DNA of 64,000 nt from Ensifer sp. PDNC004 (GCF_016919405.1 NZ_CP070354.1:504001-568000), one strand, 5' to 3'; shown: positions 7,400-17,482, numbered from the stretch's first letter. Notes: generated by a model from the sequence alone, not told the origin. Made by a program: numbers and translations.

Positions 7400-10300
7400 T
7401 CACGTGCGGTCCCGCCTGCGGCGCAGTTCGGCGGCGATCATGGCCTCGTCGCGCCGAAGACTGAGGTGCTGCGCGGCCGTCATGCCGTCCTTCCACACGG
7501 ACATCGCGCCCGCCTCCTTGCCCTCCAGCCAGAGTGATACGCCCGACCAAAGCGCAAGCTGCGGCACGCCGATCGGGAAAGCTCGGGCATAACGTTTGAG
7601 TTCGCGCAGCACCTGGCCCTCCCATCGTGGCCATTCCTCGTAAGCATGGGCGAGCCCGGCTTCCCGGCCGCGCAGGAAAACCTCGGCGGCGCCGGAGATG
7701 CCGACCAACGTGCTGTGGGACGAGGGCCGGCGCATCAATTTTACCAGTTGCAAGGTTTCAGCGGCCGCCTGGACGCTCTCCGCATGCCGTCCGGTGCGCG
7801 CGAGCGCCAGTGCAAGGGCGCCTTTCGCCGATATTTGTGCCGCCAGATCGACCGACCCGAGCATTGCCGAGGTGATTAGTCGGAGAATGTCGACGGCTTC
7901 TCGCGGCTGATCCGTGTGCAGCACGCACAACGCCTTGCAGCGCAACGCCCAGATTTCCTGCTGGATGTTGCCGGCATTCTGGGCGCGAGAGAGCAGGGCG
8001 GTCGTCGTCGGTTCGAGCGCGGCCTGCTCGCCGCGATAATAGAGGGACCAGAAGCGCATGCCCTGGGCATTGCACCACCGCAATTGATCGCCGGCCCGAA
8101 GGCAGAACTGCTGGCCCTGCTCCAGCCTTGCGTCCACCCCCGCCCATTCGCCGCGCCCGAGTTGCCAGAGCGCGTCGAGATTGCAGACATGCGCATGGAT
8201 CGCGGTGTCTGCCAGTTCAGTGGCGATCCGCTCGGCCCTTTCCATGAAATAGCGGCACCCCGAGCGCCAGCCCATCATCCCGAAGCCGCAGCCGAGCTGC
8301 GAGGCGGCAACCGCCATTTCGATCGTCCGTCCGGTCCGTTCCGCGCGCGCGACCGCGCCGACGAGATTGCACATTCCGCGGGTGAAGCGCAGCTCGAAGT
8401 AATCCACCAGCGCTGCCTGGTTCAGGCAACGCGCCATTTCCCTCTCCCAGGACAACCGGTCCTCGCGGTGGGCAAGCTTCGCCGTTTCGGGCAGCATCTG
8501 CTGCACCGCAAGCCGCAGGCTGCGGGCGGCAAGCCGCATCAGGGTCGCGGACGAAGAGACAGGGACCGGTTGGCCGGCCGCCTTCAGCGCGTTCCTCACG
8601 GCAACGCCCTGTGCGTGAATGTCGCCGCGGCTGTAGTGCGCCTCGGCCAGCTTGCGCCGCCAGCGAACCGCCTGCAGCCGCTGTTCCGGCGTCCAGTCCT
8701 GCGGCTTCGGCTCGTGCGCCATGCAAATGCCGAGAAAGGACTCGACCTCCCGGAAGGCGCCGACCTGCAGCGCTCTGTCCGCCGCCAGATCCGCGTATTT
8801 TACGACCTTCTCCTTGTTGTCCGCCGCCTCGAAATGCTGGACGAGAACGGCCAGATCCCCACCCATCGCCTCGATGCGGCTGCGCTCCAGCCAGTGGGCG
8901 AGCGATGCGTGAAGACGGCCGCGCAGGTCGCCCGGCATCGATCCGTAGACGACGTCGCGCGTCTGGTCGTGGCGGAACTCGTAGCTTCCGGCTTGACCGA
9001 GCCGGCGCACCAGATGGGCATCGACCAGCTTTTCGACGGCGGAGCCGAGCCCTTCTGCGTTCAGCTCGTCCTTCAGCAACGCCTCCAACTCGGCAAAGGT
9101 GAACGAGCGCCCAATGACGGCCGCCGCCTTGATCACGTCCTGCGATATCGAGTCGAGGCGATCGACCCGCTCCCGGATGACGCGCTCGACGCCCTCGAAA
9201 TACTGCAGGTCCTCGAGCGGGCGGATCGAGCGCCAGAGGCCGTCGCGCACGGCGATCAAGCCTTCGCTCTTCAGCGTCAGCGCGATCTCCTCGGCAAAGA
9301 AGGGGTTGCCTCCGGCGAGGGCGGCGACCCTGCGCGCGAGTTCCTGTTGCGGCGGCACCTCGCCAAGTGTGCGCGATACGAGTTCGCAAACGGTACCATC
9401 GTCGAGTTCTTCAAGTTCGAGGATGCGGTAGCGTCGGGCCGGCTCCTCCGCCTCGGTCCCGGTCTCGCCTGCCACCTCGACCCGTCGGCGCAATTGCTTC
9501 AGATCCTCGGGCACCTCTTCGGAGCGCACGCAAAGCACCAGCAGCAGCGACGGCACGGAGCCGAGCACCCATTCGACCAGTCGCCAGGAGGCAGAATCCA
9601 GCCACTGGCTGTCTTCGAGCACGAGGGCGAACGGGCGAGGCGCCAGGACGCCGAGGATATCGCCGAGGAGGCGCATGGTCGCATCGGCGCGGTGGGCGCC
9701 CTCCAGGTGGCGCGTTCCCTCGTTCTGCTCGATCTCGATCGCGAGCAGGTCGTTGAGGAGGGGCAGGCGGTCGGCGATCCATGACGCCGTGCGGATGCGC
9801 GCGGTGATGCTTTCGAGCAGGACGATGCCATCGCTTTCGGCAGGCAGTCCCAACAGCGTTTCAAGGACGCGCCGCCAGGCCAGAAGCGAGCTTCGCCGGT
9901 CGTCCCGTTCGGCCAGCGTCACGGCGATCGCAACGCCGGCTGCGTGAAGATTGTCGGTAAAGGTGGCCGCTAGCCTGCTCTTGCCGATGCCCGGTTCGCC
10001 CAGGATGACGACAAGGCGGCTCGAACCGCCGCGCGTCTCCTCGAAAGCATGCTGCAGGAAGGCGAGTTCCCGCTCGCGGCCGATCAGCGTTGTTGCGGGC
10101 GGGGACCGCGACCGCGGTTCGAGGGGACGAAAGACGGGCGCCACGTCGCCCAGGCCCGCCAATTGGACGGTTCCGCGTTGCTCGAAATCGAAGGATGTCC
10201 GGCTTGCCCTTTCGGTCGGCGCATCGCACAGCACATCATTGGAGACGGTTGTGACGAGGCGCGCGGCGCGATTGACCGGCGTGCCGAGAACCATCAGCTG

Positions 10301-11410
10301 CCGACGGCGCGCGCTGCCGACCACGCGAAACAGGGCCTCGCCCGTCGCCACGCCGACCGAGACGGCAAGCCCCATCTCGGCGATGTGGCGACCGATGGCG
10401 CGGGCGGCATCCACGGCGCGGGCCGGGTCGTCGCGGTGAAACGTCCCGCGTGTCCCGAAAACACAGAGATAGACGAGCCCCTTGTCGTCGAAGAGCAGCT
10501 CGCCCGGCGGGCCGCCGCAGCGGTGCGAAATCGCCTGAAGCGTGACGCAGAGGTTCTGGTGCCGGACGAGCGCCTGGGCATCCTGGTGCTGGAGACCGAT
10601 GATCCGCACGAAAACGACGGACACCGGCCTGATCTCCGCAAGCGTGTCGAGCCGCGCATCGCGATGGAGATTGCCTTCGACCGAGGTTTTGGGGGATGGG
10701 GGTTCTCTTGCCGGCTTCGTCGGCGAGGGGCCAAGCAATTCCTGAAGCTGCATCGGAAGGAACGCGACGAGCCATTCGTGCGCGATCTGCGCGTGCGCTG
10801 GTGCGACGACGGGCGCACGCGTTTCGTCACCGTCGGTCAGCGCCTTTGCCGCCTCTGGCGACAGAACGATCTCCCAGCGGTGGGCGAGTGTCTGTGCGCT
10901 TGCCGCCTGGACGACGGCATCGCCCCCGGCGACAAGGTTCCATACCGGCTGGCCGCCGATGGCAGCCGCCCAGAGTTGCCCGGCGCCGATGCCGATATGC
11001 AGCGTCGGTCCGATTTCGCCTGCGCCCGGATCTCGCCGCTCGCGGCTCTCCTTGCAGATAGCCTCGGCGCACTCGGCCGCATTTTTGACCGCGCGCGCCA
11101 GACCCGTTTCGTCGGCGGGCCAATAGCCCAGCAGCGAGTCGCCCGCAAAGAGGAGGACTTCACCGCCGCGGTCGCAGATATGGTCGGCACAGCGCGCATA
11201 GGAAAGGCCGAGCAGCTTCGGGATCTGCACCAGCCCTTCCTTGCCGCGTCGCGCCAGTTGCTCGACGAGGGCCGTATAGCGCGACACGTCGACAAAGATC
11301 ACGGCAGCCGGAAACTCGACCGCCGCCGGCCGCTCTCCGTCAGAGCCGTAAAGTCGGCCAAGCAGGTTCAGCGGCAAAAACCCTTCGAGCGATTTTGCGA
11401 CCTTCTCCAT
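7400..11410 (-). CDS. Soluble adenylyl cyclase-like protein: tandem class III cyclase domains, AAA-type ATPase, helical repeats
   Basis: 1336 residues, soluble, no signal or membrane segment. Domain order is cyclase C1 (about 30-190), cyclase C2 (about 262-425), NTPase with Walker A GEPGIGKS at 471-478, then a long helical TPR-like region to the end. C1 has both metal aspartates (D41 in FVDVSRYTAL and D91 in FAGDSLLGYW) but no Asn/Arg pair. C2 has lost the first aspartate (FVRI at 267-270) but keeps K310, N380 and R384 (VNRAARL). The sites are therefore complementary, as in mammalian soluble adenylyl cyclase, and one composite active site is expected. Product (cAMP or cGMP) and activity are inferred. 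It faces away from the giant gene at 11756. Confidence 0.85.
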   Translation of the reverse strand: MEKVAKSLEGFLPLNLLGRLYGSDGERPAAVEFPAAVIFVDVSRYTALVEQLARRGKEGLVQIPKLLGLSYARCADHICDRGGEVLLFAGDSLLGYWPADETGLARAVKNAAECAEAICKESRERRDPGAGEIGPTLHIGIGAGQLWAAAIGGQPVWNLVAGGDAVVQAASAQTLAHRWEIVLSPEAAKALTDGDETRAPVVAPAHAQIAHEWLVAFLPMQLQELLGPSPTKPAREPPSPKTSVEGNLHRDARLDTLAEIRPVSVVFVRIIGLQHQDAQALVRHQNLCVTLQAISHRCGGPPGELLFDDKGLVYLCVFGTRGTFHRDDPARAVDAARAIGRHIAEMGLAVSVGVATGEALFRVVGSARRRQLMVLGTPVNRAARLVTTVSNDVLCDAPTERASRTSFDFEQRGTVQLAGLGDVAPVFRPLEPRSRSPPATTLIGRERELAFLQHAFEETRGGSSRLVVILGEPGIGKSRLAATFTDNLHAAGVAIAVTLAERDDRRSSLLAWRRVLETLLGLPAESDGIVLLESITARIRTASWIADRLPLLNDLLAIEIEQNEGTRHLEGAHRADATMRLLGDILGVLAPRPFALVLEDSQWLDSASWRLVEWVLGSVPSLLLVLCVRSEEVPEDLKQLRRRVEVAGETGTEAEEPARRYRILELEELDDGTVCELVSRTLGEVPPQQELARRVAALAGGNPFFAEEIALTLKSEGLIAVRDGLWRSIRPLEDLQYFEGVERVIRERVDRLDSISQDVIKAAAVIGRSFTFAELEALLKDELNAEGLGSAVEKLVDAHLVRRLGQAGSYEFRHDQTRDVVYGSMPGDLRGRLHASLAHWLERSRIEAMGGDLAVLVQHFEAADNKEKVVKYADLAADRALQVGAFREVESFLGICMAHEPKPQDWTPEQRLQAVRWRRKLAEAHYSRGDIHAQGVAVRNALKAAGQPVPVSSSATLMRLAARSLRLAVQQMLPETAKLAHREDRLSWEREMARCLNQAALVDYFELRFTRGMCNLVGAVARAERTGRTIEMAVAASQLGCGFGMMGWRSGCRYFMERAERIATELADTAIHAHVCNLDALWQLGRGEWAGVDARLEQGQQFCLRAGDQLRWCNAQGMRFWSLYYRGEQAALEPTTTALLSRAQNAGNIQQEIWALRCKALCVLHTDQPREAVDILRLITSAMLGSVDLAAQISAKGALALALARTGRHAESVQAAAETLQLVKLMRRPSSHSTLVGISGAAEVFLRGREAGLAHAYEEWPRWEGQVLRELKRYARAFPIGVPQLALWSGVSLWLEGKEAGAMSVWKDGMTAAQHLSLRRDEAMIAAELRRRRDRT

Positions 11411-11694
11411 GTTTCCTTCGCGCGGTGATTGATCACGAAATGCGCGAAACAGGGGCTCTTTTCGCGCAGAAGTGCATTTATCCCTCGCCGATTTGCTGAC
11501 TCTCGCATATTATTTAGCAATCGCTAAGAGGGCTAGCCGACTTCGATAGATCGGCATTGGCGGAAACCGCACACGCTTCGGATTTTTGCATTCTTCCCGG
11601 ATCTCGACGCCTCCTATTGGGGGCACCGAAAGACATGAGCCATCGCGGCTCGCACACCGAGTTCAGGCGTCAGACGCATCTTATGGAGAGCGTT

Positions 11695-11769
11695 ATGTCC
11701 GATTGGAACTACGGATACCCGCCTTGTGCCCGAGACCAACGTCCCGGAGGCGACCATGGCCGGCGCTGA
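11695..11769 (+). CDS. Possible 24-residue upstream ORF (leader peptide)
   Basis: ATG 11695 has GGAG six bases upstream and encodes 24 residues (starting MSDWNYGYPPCARD) ending at TGA 11767-11769, which is 11 bases past the ATG of the giant gene at 11756. The ribosome site of the giant gene (CGGAGG) lies inside this ORF. The arrangement would allow translational coupling or leader-type control. No homology is recognised and it may be chance. Confidence 0.35.
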   Translation: MSDWNYGYPPCARDQRPGGDHGRR

Positions 11770-14700
11770 TTTCGACAACACCTCGCACACAGCCTGGATT
11801 TCCCAGGGGTTCGAAAGGCTGGTCGACCGGGTTCGAAAGGCGCCGGCCGCACTCCACTTCGACGTCCTCATCGTCGGCAGTGGCTATGGCGGCGCGATTG
11901 CTGCCGCCACTATGGCCGGCCGCACGAAGGGCGGCGCCCCGGTCAAGGTCGGGGTGCTCGAACGTGGCAAGGAGTATCTGCCGGGCTCGTTTCCGACGGG
12001 CCTTGCCGAGCTGCCCCGCCATATCCGTCGCGATCGCAACAAGGAGGGGCTGGTCGACGTACGGATCGGCCCGGAGGTCGTCACGGTGGTCGCAAACGGC
12101 GTCGGTGGCGGTTCGCTGATCAATGCCGGCGTCATGGAAGTTCCCGACGAGAACGTGTTTCACACGCGCTGGCCCGATGACCTCAAGGACCTGACGACCT
12201 GGCGGCAGTATTATGATCGTGCAAGCGAGCTTCTGGGTGGCACCGCAAACGGTGTCCCGAACTCCATCTCGAAGCATCCCGACGGCATACCCCAGAAACA
12301 CAAATCCTTCCGCAACATCGCATCGACGGGTTTCCGCGAGGCGGCGATTACGGTCGCCATGACCGACACGGTAAGCTCGGGAAATGTCCAGCTTAACAAA
12401 TGCGTGCGCTGCGGCGACTGTGCGACAGGCTGCAATTTCGGCGCAAAGAACTCGCTCGACGTCAACCTGCTCGTGACGGCGCTGCGCAACGAGGCGGAAA
12501 TCTTCAGCGGCGCGACCGTGCTCAGCGTCAAGCCGGACGGCGGCAACTGGATCGTCGATTGCGTCTATACCGACGCGGCCCTTCGCGGACGCGACCGCGA
12601 GGTGCTGCAGGTGCGCGCAGGCAAGGTCGTGCTGGCGGCGGGCACGCTCGGCTCGTTCGAAATTCTGAAGCGCTCACAGGCCAAGGGCCTTAGCCTCTCC
12701 GTGCATTTCGGCAATCACTGCTCGACCAATGGCGACATGCTGGTGACCGATTATGCCACATCAAATCCAGTCAATACCGTCTCGGACGAGGCCGTGCAGC
12801 CCTCCAGGCGCGCGATCGGTCCCACCATCACCGGCGTGCTCGATCTTCGAAAGACGGCCGGCGTCCTGATCGAGGAACTCTCTGTTCCAGCCGGCCTGCG
12901 CCTTGCCTTTACCGAGATCTTTGCGACGCTCAACACGCTTCACGGCCTCGACCGGATCGACTGGTCGACGCATACGCGGGGCTTCCCGGACGATGACGCC
13001 TATGTGGCGCCGACCGGCAGGATAGAACATTCCGCTGTCTATGCCGTCATGGCCGATGACGGTGCCGCCGGGCGTATGGAACTGGATGGTTCGGCTTCCG
13101 ACGACAACGACGGCACCGCGCGGATGCGCTGGGACGACCTGCCGTCCCTGCCGGTCTTCGACACCGAGGTCGAGGCGCTGGCGCGGCTGGCGAAGAATAC
13201 GGGCGGTCGCATTATCGCCAATCCCGTCTGGAAGCTACTTCCAGCCAGCCTGAACTGGCTGCTACAGAACAAGCGCGGTCCGCTTACGACCGTGCACCCG
13301 CTCGGCGGCTGCGTAATGGGCAACACCGGTGCGACGGGCGTCGTCGACCATCTGGGGCGCGTCTTCAAATCGGAGTTCCCGAACGACTTCCACAATGGTC
13401 TTGTGATTCTCGACGGCTCGATCATTCCGACGGCGCTTGGCACCAATCCGGCGCTCACCATTGCGGCAGTGGCCCTGCGCGCCTCGGAGACGCTCGCAGC
13501 AGCCTGGGGTTATGTCGCCCCGGCTCCTGCTGCGCCCGGCCTTGCTTTGGTTCGCCCGGTGTTTCGTGAAACCGATGCCGCCGCATCTGCCCCTGATGCC
13601 GATGCCGAGATCATCGAGCGCCTTGCCGGCCGGGTCAGGTTTTCGGCGGCCGGGACAGCCGTTGAAACTCGAGTTGTCGAGCTCACGCTGCGTTTCAAAC
13701 CGAAGGCGCTGGCCGATCTCGCGCCAAGCAATGGTGGCGATGGAACGCTTGAGGTCGCGACCGATGCCACAGCGCCGCTGGCCCGGAGCATGGTCCGCAT
13801 CTTTCCTGCGGATCAGTGGGACAATCTCCATCAGACATGGGCGCCTGCCGGCCTGAAGGAGCAGAAGCTCGAGGCGATCGCCACCTTTACCGCGCCCCTG
13901 ACCGGCAGCCTGCGGGTCCTCGAACGCCAGTCGACGTGGGTCGGCGGCAGGATCTGGCGTGCCGGCAAGGCCTGGGTCCTCAATCGCGGCCTGCGCGACA
14001 GCTATCAGGCGATCGTCGATGGCGATGGTGGGCCCGGCTTCCTTGAGCGCGTCCGCTCGGGTCTTGCCATCGCCAGCCGGTCCGGCGAAGTCCGCGCCTT
14101 TGTCTATGATCTGAAGATCGGCACGCCGGACCCGATCACCGGCGGCATCTCCCTTGTGGGCGACCGGATCGTCGGCACCAAGCGCTTCACCTATGATCGG
14201 CGCTCCAATCCCTGGCGTCAGCTCATGGAGGTCGCGCTGGAGCAATTTCCGGGGTTGGAGGCCGCGTCCGGCGGCCGCGTGCTGACGCTCGACCTCGACT
14301 ATCTCGCCCGCATCGGCGTGCCGCTCGTGCGCATCACGGAACAGCGCGACGGCGTCGCCGCGATCGGAGCGCTTCTGACTTTCCTCGGGTATTTTCTCCG
14401 GCTGCTTTTGGGCATGCATATCTGGAGTTTCCGTGCGCCCGACAAGGACAAGGACCCGGCGAACGACGTGGTGGATTTCCGCCCGCCGGCGCAGTTGAAG
14501 ATCAAGGGAGGCGGCACGGTCGCAGCGCAGCGACAGACGCTCGTCGTCGGAACGACCAAGCCTCAACTCGGCGGCCCGCCGGTTCTCGGGAAAGTCCTGC
14601 TGACCCGCTATCCCCATCCCGGCACGACGAAGCGGCCGCTGGTGATGATCCACGGATACAGCGCCGGCGGGACAACCTTTGCCCACCACGCCGTCAATCC

Positions 14701-17482
14701 CAACTTCGCGAGCCATTTCTGGAAGACGGGGCGCGAGGTCTGGATCGCCGACCTCAGGACCAGCCCGGCGCACCCGACCGCAAGTGCTGCCTGGAGCTTC
14801 GACGAAATTGGCAAGGAAGACGTGCCCTTGGTCCTGCGGACGATCGCCACACAGACCGGCGCGCCGAAGCTCGACGTCATCGCCCATTGCATGGGCACGA
14901 TGGTTTTCAGCATCGCCACGCTGGAGGGCAAGATTACCGATCTCGTCGATCGGGTGGCCTTCACACAGGTCGGTCCGCTGGTGGTCTTTACGCCCGCCAA
15001 CATCTTCCGCGCCTATGCGGTGCGCTACCTTCTCGGCTTCCTGCCTGACAGCTATAGCTTCAATCCGGATAAACCGACGCTCGCCGACGACCTTTGGGAC
15101 CGCGTGCTGTCAACGCTTCCTTACCCGGTCGAGGAATTCGACGTGGAAAACCCGGTCTGGCCCTGGAAGCGGACGCCGTGGACAAGGACCCGGCACCGGA
15201 TGGACGCGCTCTATGGACGCGACTTCAACGTCGCCAACATGGAGCCGGAGATGCTGCGCTTCATCAACGAGCATTTCGGCGCGCTCAGCCTCAATACGGT
15301 TTCCACGACAGTGCATTTCGTGCGCAACGCCATGCTCACCGACTACAGGGGGCAAAACCGGCTGGTGTCGCGGGAACTCCTGCGGGATAATTGGAAATTC
15401 CCCACCTTCAGCGTCCACGGATCGGGCAACGGTCTGACGGATCCCGCGACCGTCGACCGCATGCGCCGCGTCTTCGACGATGCGGGGCGTGTCTACCTGG
15501 AACCCTATCTCAACCCGGGTGCCGGCCACCAGGACGCGCTTATCGGAACGACGCGATACGCGACCTTGCAGAAGATCGAAGCATTTCTCGACAAGAACAT
15601 AACGCAGCAGCCGGTCGCCGCGGCCACCACGATGACGGCCTACCCGCCCTGGATCGGGCCGATCATCACTGAGGAATTCGGAGATCTTGTCATTCGCGTC
15701 GGCTCGCTGCCGGCGCTCCGCCAGACCGAGGGCGTGATCATGCTGCGTGTTCAGGTAAGTGGCGACGATATTCTTCGTCCCGATGGCCTGCCCTGGGATC
15801 TGCCTTATGTCCTCAGCCACATGATGGTCTATTGGTCGCCCGAGTTGCGCGACAATCGCTGGGACGCGTTCCAGGCTCCCCTCCCGACGTCAATGCCGGG
15901 GTATGATCCGAACTATCCGGGAAACGCGTTGCTCGTCCTGCTCGCCTACGCGGAGGAAGATACTCTGGCGCCTCCCGGGGCGGTAAAAGCCCAATACTAT
16001 GCACTAGCCAAGGACGGTATCGTCTACCGAGCAGCCCTTCGGCATTCGAACGCGAACCCGGAAGAGAAGCTGCAAGATTTGCGCTACGAGCGCTTCGAAC
16101 AGATATCGAGCGCAATATCGGATGCGATGAAGGCGCCGTTGCCCGACATCAATCCGGGCAAGGTGACAAAATTCTCGCCGAACCGCCTTGTCTACAAGGG
16201 CATGACACCGACGACGAATTTGACGGTTGACGCGGTTCCGCAGTCAACGGCGTCTGCCAGTACGTCGATGACGCTCAACTTCCTGATGGGCGATGCGGCG
16301 CTGGAAAACCTGATCGAGCAGGATCGGGGGCTGATGGACGGCGTGATCCCTTATGATTCTCCGCTCGTTCCTGCGGCGCTCCCTTCGCCCGCCGGTACCA
16401 GCTTCATTCTGGGCTCGTGCCAGTACCCGGCCGGTTTCATCGACGGCAAGGTTGCCTATCGCTCCTACGGGCGCGTTGCCGACAGGATCGGGGCAGGGGC
16501 GGGGATCCAGCCGAAGTTTGCTCTCTTCGTCGGCGATCAGGTCTATGTCGATCCGACCGCCGGGCTCTATGATCCGGCGACAAACGACGACCGATATCGG
16601 CTGCCTTACGAGGCGTGGCTGCGCGAACGCAACGTGCGCGAGGTGTTGCGCCGCATTCCGTCGTTCATGCTTCTGGACGACCACGAGATTGACGACAATT
16701 GGGAGCCGCTCGCGTCTCCGAAAGATATCGATTCGAATGCAACGCTGAAGAAGGATGGTTTTGCGGCTTTCGAGAAGTACCAGCGTGGACTGGACACCAA
16801 GCTGAACGTTCAGCACAACACCTTCGACTACGACGGCTTTCACTTTTTCCTGCTCGACACCCGGACAGAAAGAACGCACCGCAAGGTCGGCGCCGGGCTT
16901 GCCAACGCGACCCTGTTCGACCCGGGGCTGGCCGTCGGCCAGACGATGGGCAAGCTTGTGGCGTGGCTTGCGGCCGCAGGCCCGAAATTCATCGCGTCGC
17001 CATCGATGTTCCTGCCGCGTCATCGCCGTGCGGTTCAACGGGACACAAGTCTCAGTCCGGACAATCTGAGCGCGCTGCGCTCCGACGGCTGGGACGGGTA
17101 TCCAAACAGCCTGCGCGACGTGCTTGGGGTTATCGCCGCCGGAAAGATCAAGCATGTCGTGTTGCTCTCCGGTGATGAGCATCGGGGCTGCATCGCAACC
17201 GCGAAGCTGACGGAAATGGACGGGACACCGATCACGACCGTTCATTCGATCCATACGGCGGCGATGTATGCGCCCTATCCCTTTGCAAACGGCATCGACG
17301 AGGACATCGTCGAACAGGAGACCTTCGAGTTCGACTACAACGCCACGCGCTATCGTTGCATCGTCAATGCGACGAGGCCCGATCCCGGCGATGGGGCGAC
17401 GTTCCTGCGCGTCCGGCAGGAGGGCGCCGATTGGAAGCTCGACTGCGAATATGCGGGGACTGTGCAGACGCTCACGCTCTGA
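11756..17482 (+). CDS. Trimodular GMC oxidoreductase / alpha-beta hydrolase / PhoD-like metallophosphoesterase
   Basis: About 1908 residues from ATG 11756 (CGGAGG five bases upstream). Module 1 (1-600) is a cholesterol-oxidase-like GMC flavoenzyme: FAD motif VGSGYGG at about 40-46 and TVHPLGGC near 512-519. It holds a CxxCxxCxxxC motif (CVRCGDCATGC, about 216-226) of ferredoxin type. Module 2 (about 950-1290) is an alpha/beta hydrolase with MIHGYSAGG and the nucleophile elbow AHCMG, so a cysteine replaces the usual serine. Module 3 (about 1545-1905) is PhoD-like: GSCQYP, FVGDQVYVD, DDHEIDDNW and SGDEH carry the metal ligands. No signal peptide is evident. It could process a sterol or lipid ester/phosphoester; the substrate is unknown. 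Confidence 0.88.
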   Translation: MAGADFDNTSHTAWISQGFERLVDRVRKAPAALHFDVLIVGSGYGGAIAAATMAGRTKGGAPVKVGVLERGKEYLPGSFPTGLAELPRHIRRDRNKEGLVDVRIGPEVVTVVANGVGGGSLINAGVMEVPDENVFHTRWPDDLKDLTTWRQYYDRASELLGGTANGVPNSISKHPDGIPQKHKSFRNIASTGFREAAITVAMTDTVSSGNVQLNKCVRCGDCATGCNFGAKNSLDVNLLVTALRNEAEIFSGATVLSVKPDGGNWIVDCVYTDAALRGRDREVLQVRAGKVVLAAGTLGSFEILKRSQAKGLSLSVHFGNHCSTNGDMLVTDYATSNPVNTVSDEAVQPSRRAIGPTITGVLDLRKTAGVLIEELSVPAGLRLAFTEIFATLNTLHGLDRIDWSTHTRGFPDDDAYVAPTGRIEHSAVYAVMADDGAAGRMELDGSASDDNDGTARMRWDDLPSLPVFDTEVEALARLAKNTGGRIIANPVWKLLPASLNWLLQNKRGPLTTVHPLGGCVMGNTGATGVVDHLGRVFKSEFPNDFHNGLVILDGSIIPTALGTNPALTIAAVALRASETLAAAWGYVAPAPAAPGLALVRPVFRETDAAASAPDADAEIIERLAGRVRFSAAGTAVETRVVELTLRFKPKALADLAPSNGGDGTLEVATDATAPLARSMVRIFPADQWDNLHQTWAPAGLKEQKLEAIATFTAPLTGSLRVLERQSTWVGGRIWRAGKAWVLNRGLRDSYQAIVDGDGGPGFLERVRSGLAIASRSGEVRAFVYDLKIGTPDPITGGISLVGDRIVGTKRFTYDRRSNPWRQLMEVALEQFPGLEAASGGRVLTLDLDYLARIGVPLVRITEQRDGVAAIGALLTFLGYFLRLLLGMHIWSFRAPDKDKDPANDVVDFRPPAQLKIKGGGTVAAQRQTLVVGTTKPQLGGPPVLGKVLLTRYPHPGTTKRPLVMIHGYSAGGTTFAHHAVNPNFASHFWKTGREVWIADLRTSPAHPTASAAWSFDEIGKEDVPLVLRTIATQTGAPKLDVIAHCMGTMVFSIATLEGKITDLVDRVAFTQVGPLVVFTPANIFRAYAVRYLLGFLPDSYSFNPDKPTLADDLWDRVLSTLPYPVEEFDVENPVWPWKRTPWTRTRHRMDALYGRDFNVANMEPEMLRFINEHFGALSLNTVSTTVHFVRNAMLTDYRGQNRLVSRELLRDNWKFPTFSVHGSGNGLTDPATVDRMRRVFDDAGRVYLEPYLNPGAGHQDALIGTTRYATLQKIEAFLDKNITQQPVAAATTMTAYPPWIGPIITEEFGDLVIRVGSLPALRQTEGVIMLRVQVSGDDILRPDGLPWDLPYVLSHMMVYWSPELRDNRWDAFQAPLPTSMPGYDPNYPGNALLVLLAYAEEDTLAPPGAVKAQYYALAKDGIVYRAALRHSNANPEEKLQDLRYERFEQISSAISDAMKAPLPDINPGKVTKFSPNRLVYKGMTPTTNLTVDAVPQSTASASTSMTLNFLMGDAALENLIEQDRGLMDGVIPYDSPLVPAALPSPAGTSFILGSCQYPAGFIDGKVAYRSYGRVADRIGAGAGIQPKFALFVGDQVYVDPTAGLYDPATNDDRYRLPYEAWLRERNVREVLRRIPSFMLLDDHEIDDNWEPLASPKDIDSNATLKKDGFAAFEKYQRGLDTKLNVQHNTFDYDGFHFFLLDTRTERTHRKVGAGLANATLFDPGLAVGQTMGKLVAWLAAAGPKFIASPSMFLPRHRRAVQRDTSLSPDNLSALRSDGWDGYPNSLRDVLGVIAAGKIKHVVLLSGDEHRGCIATAKLTEMDGTPITTVHSIHTAAMYAPYPFANGIDEDIVEQETFEFDYNATRYRCIVNATRPDPGDGATFLRVRQEGADWKLDCEYAGTVQTLTL

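Noticed and set aside
7916..9784. 622-codon plus-strand frame within the cyclase-like gene
   Set aside because: No domain or motif; it is antisense to a continuous 1336-residue protein with clear catalytic motifs.
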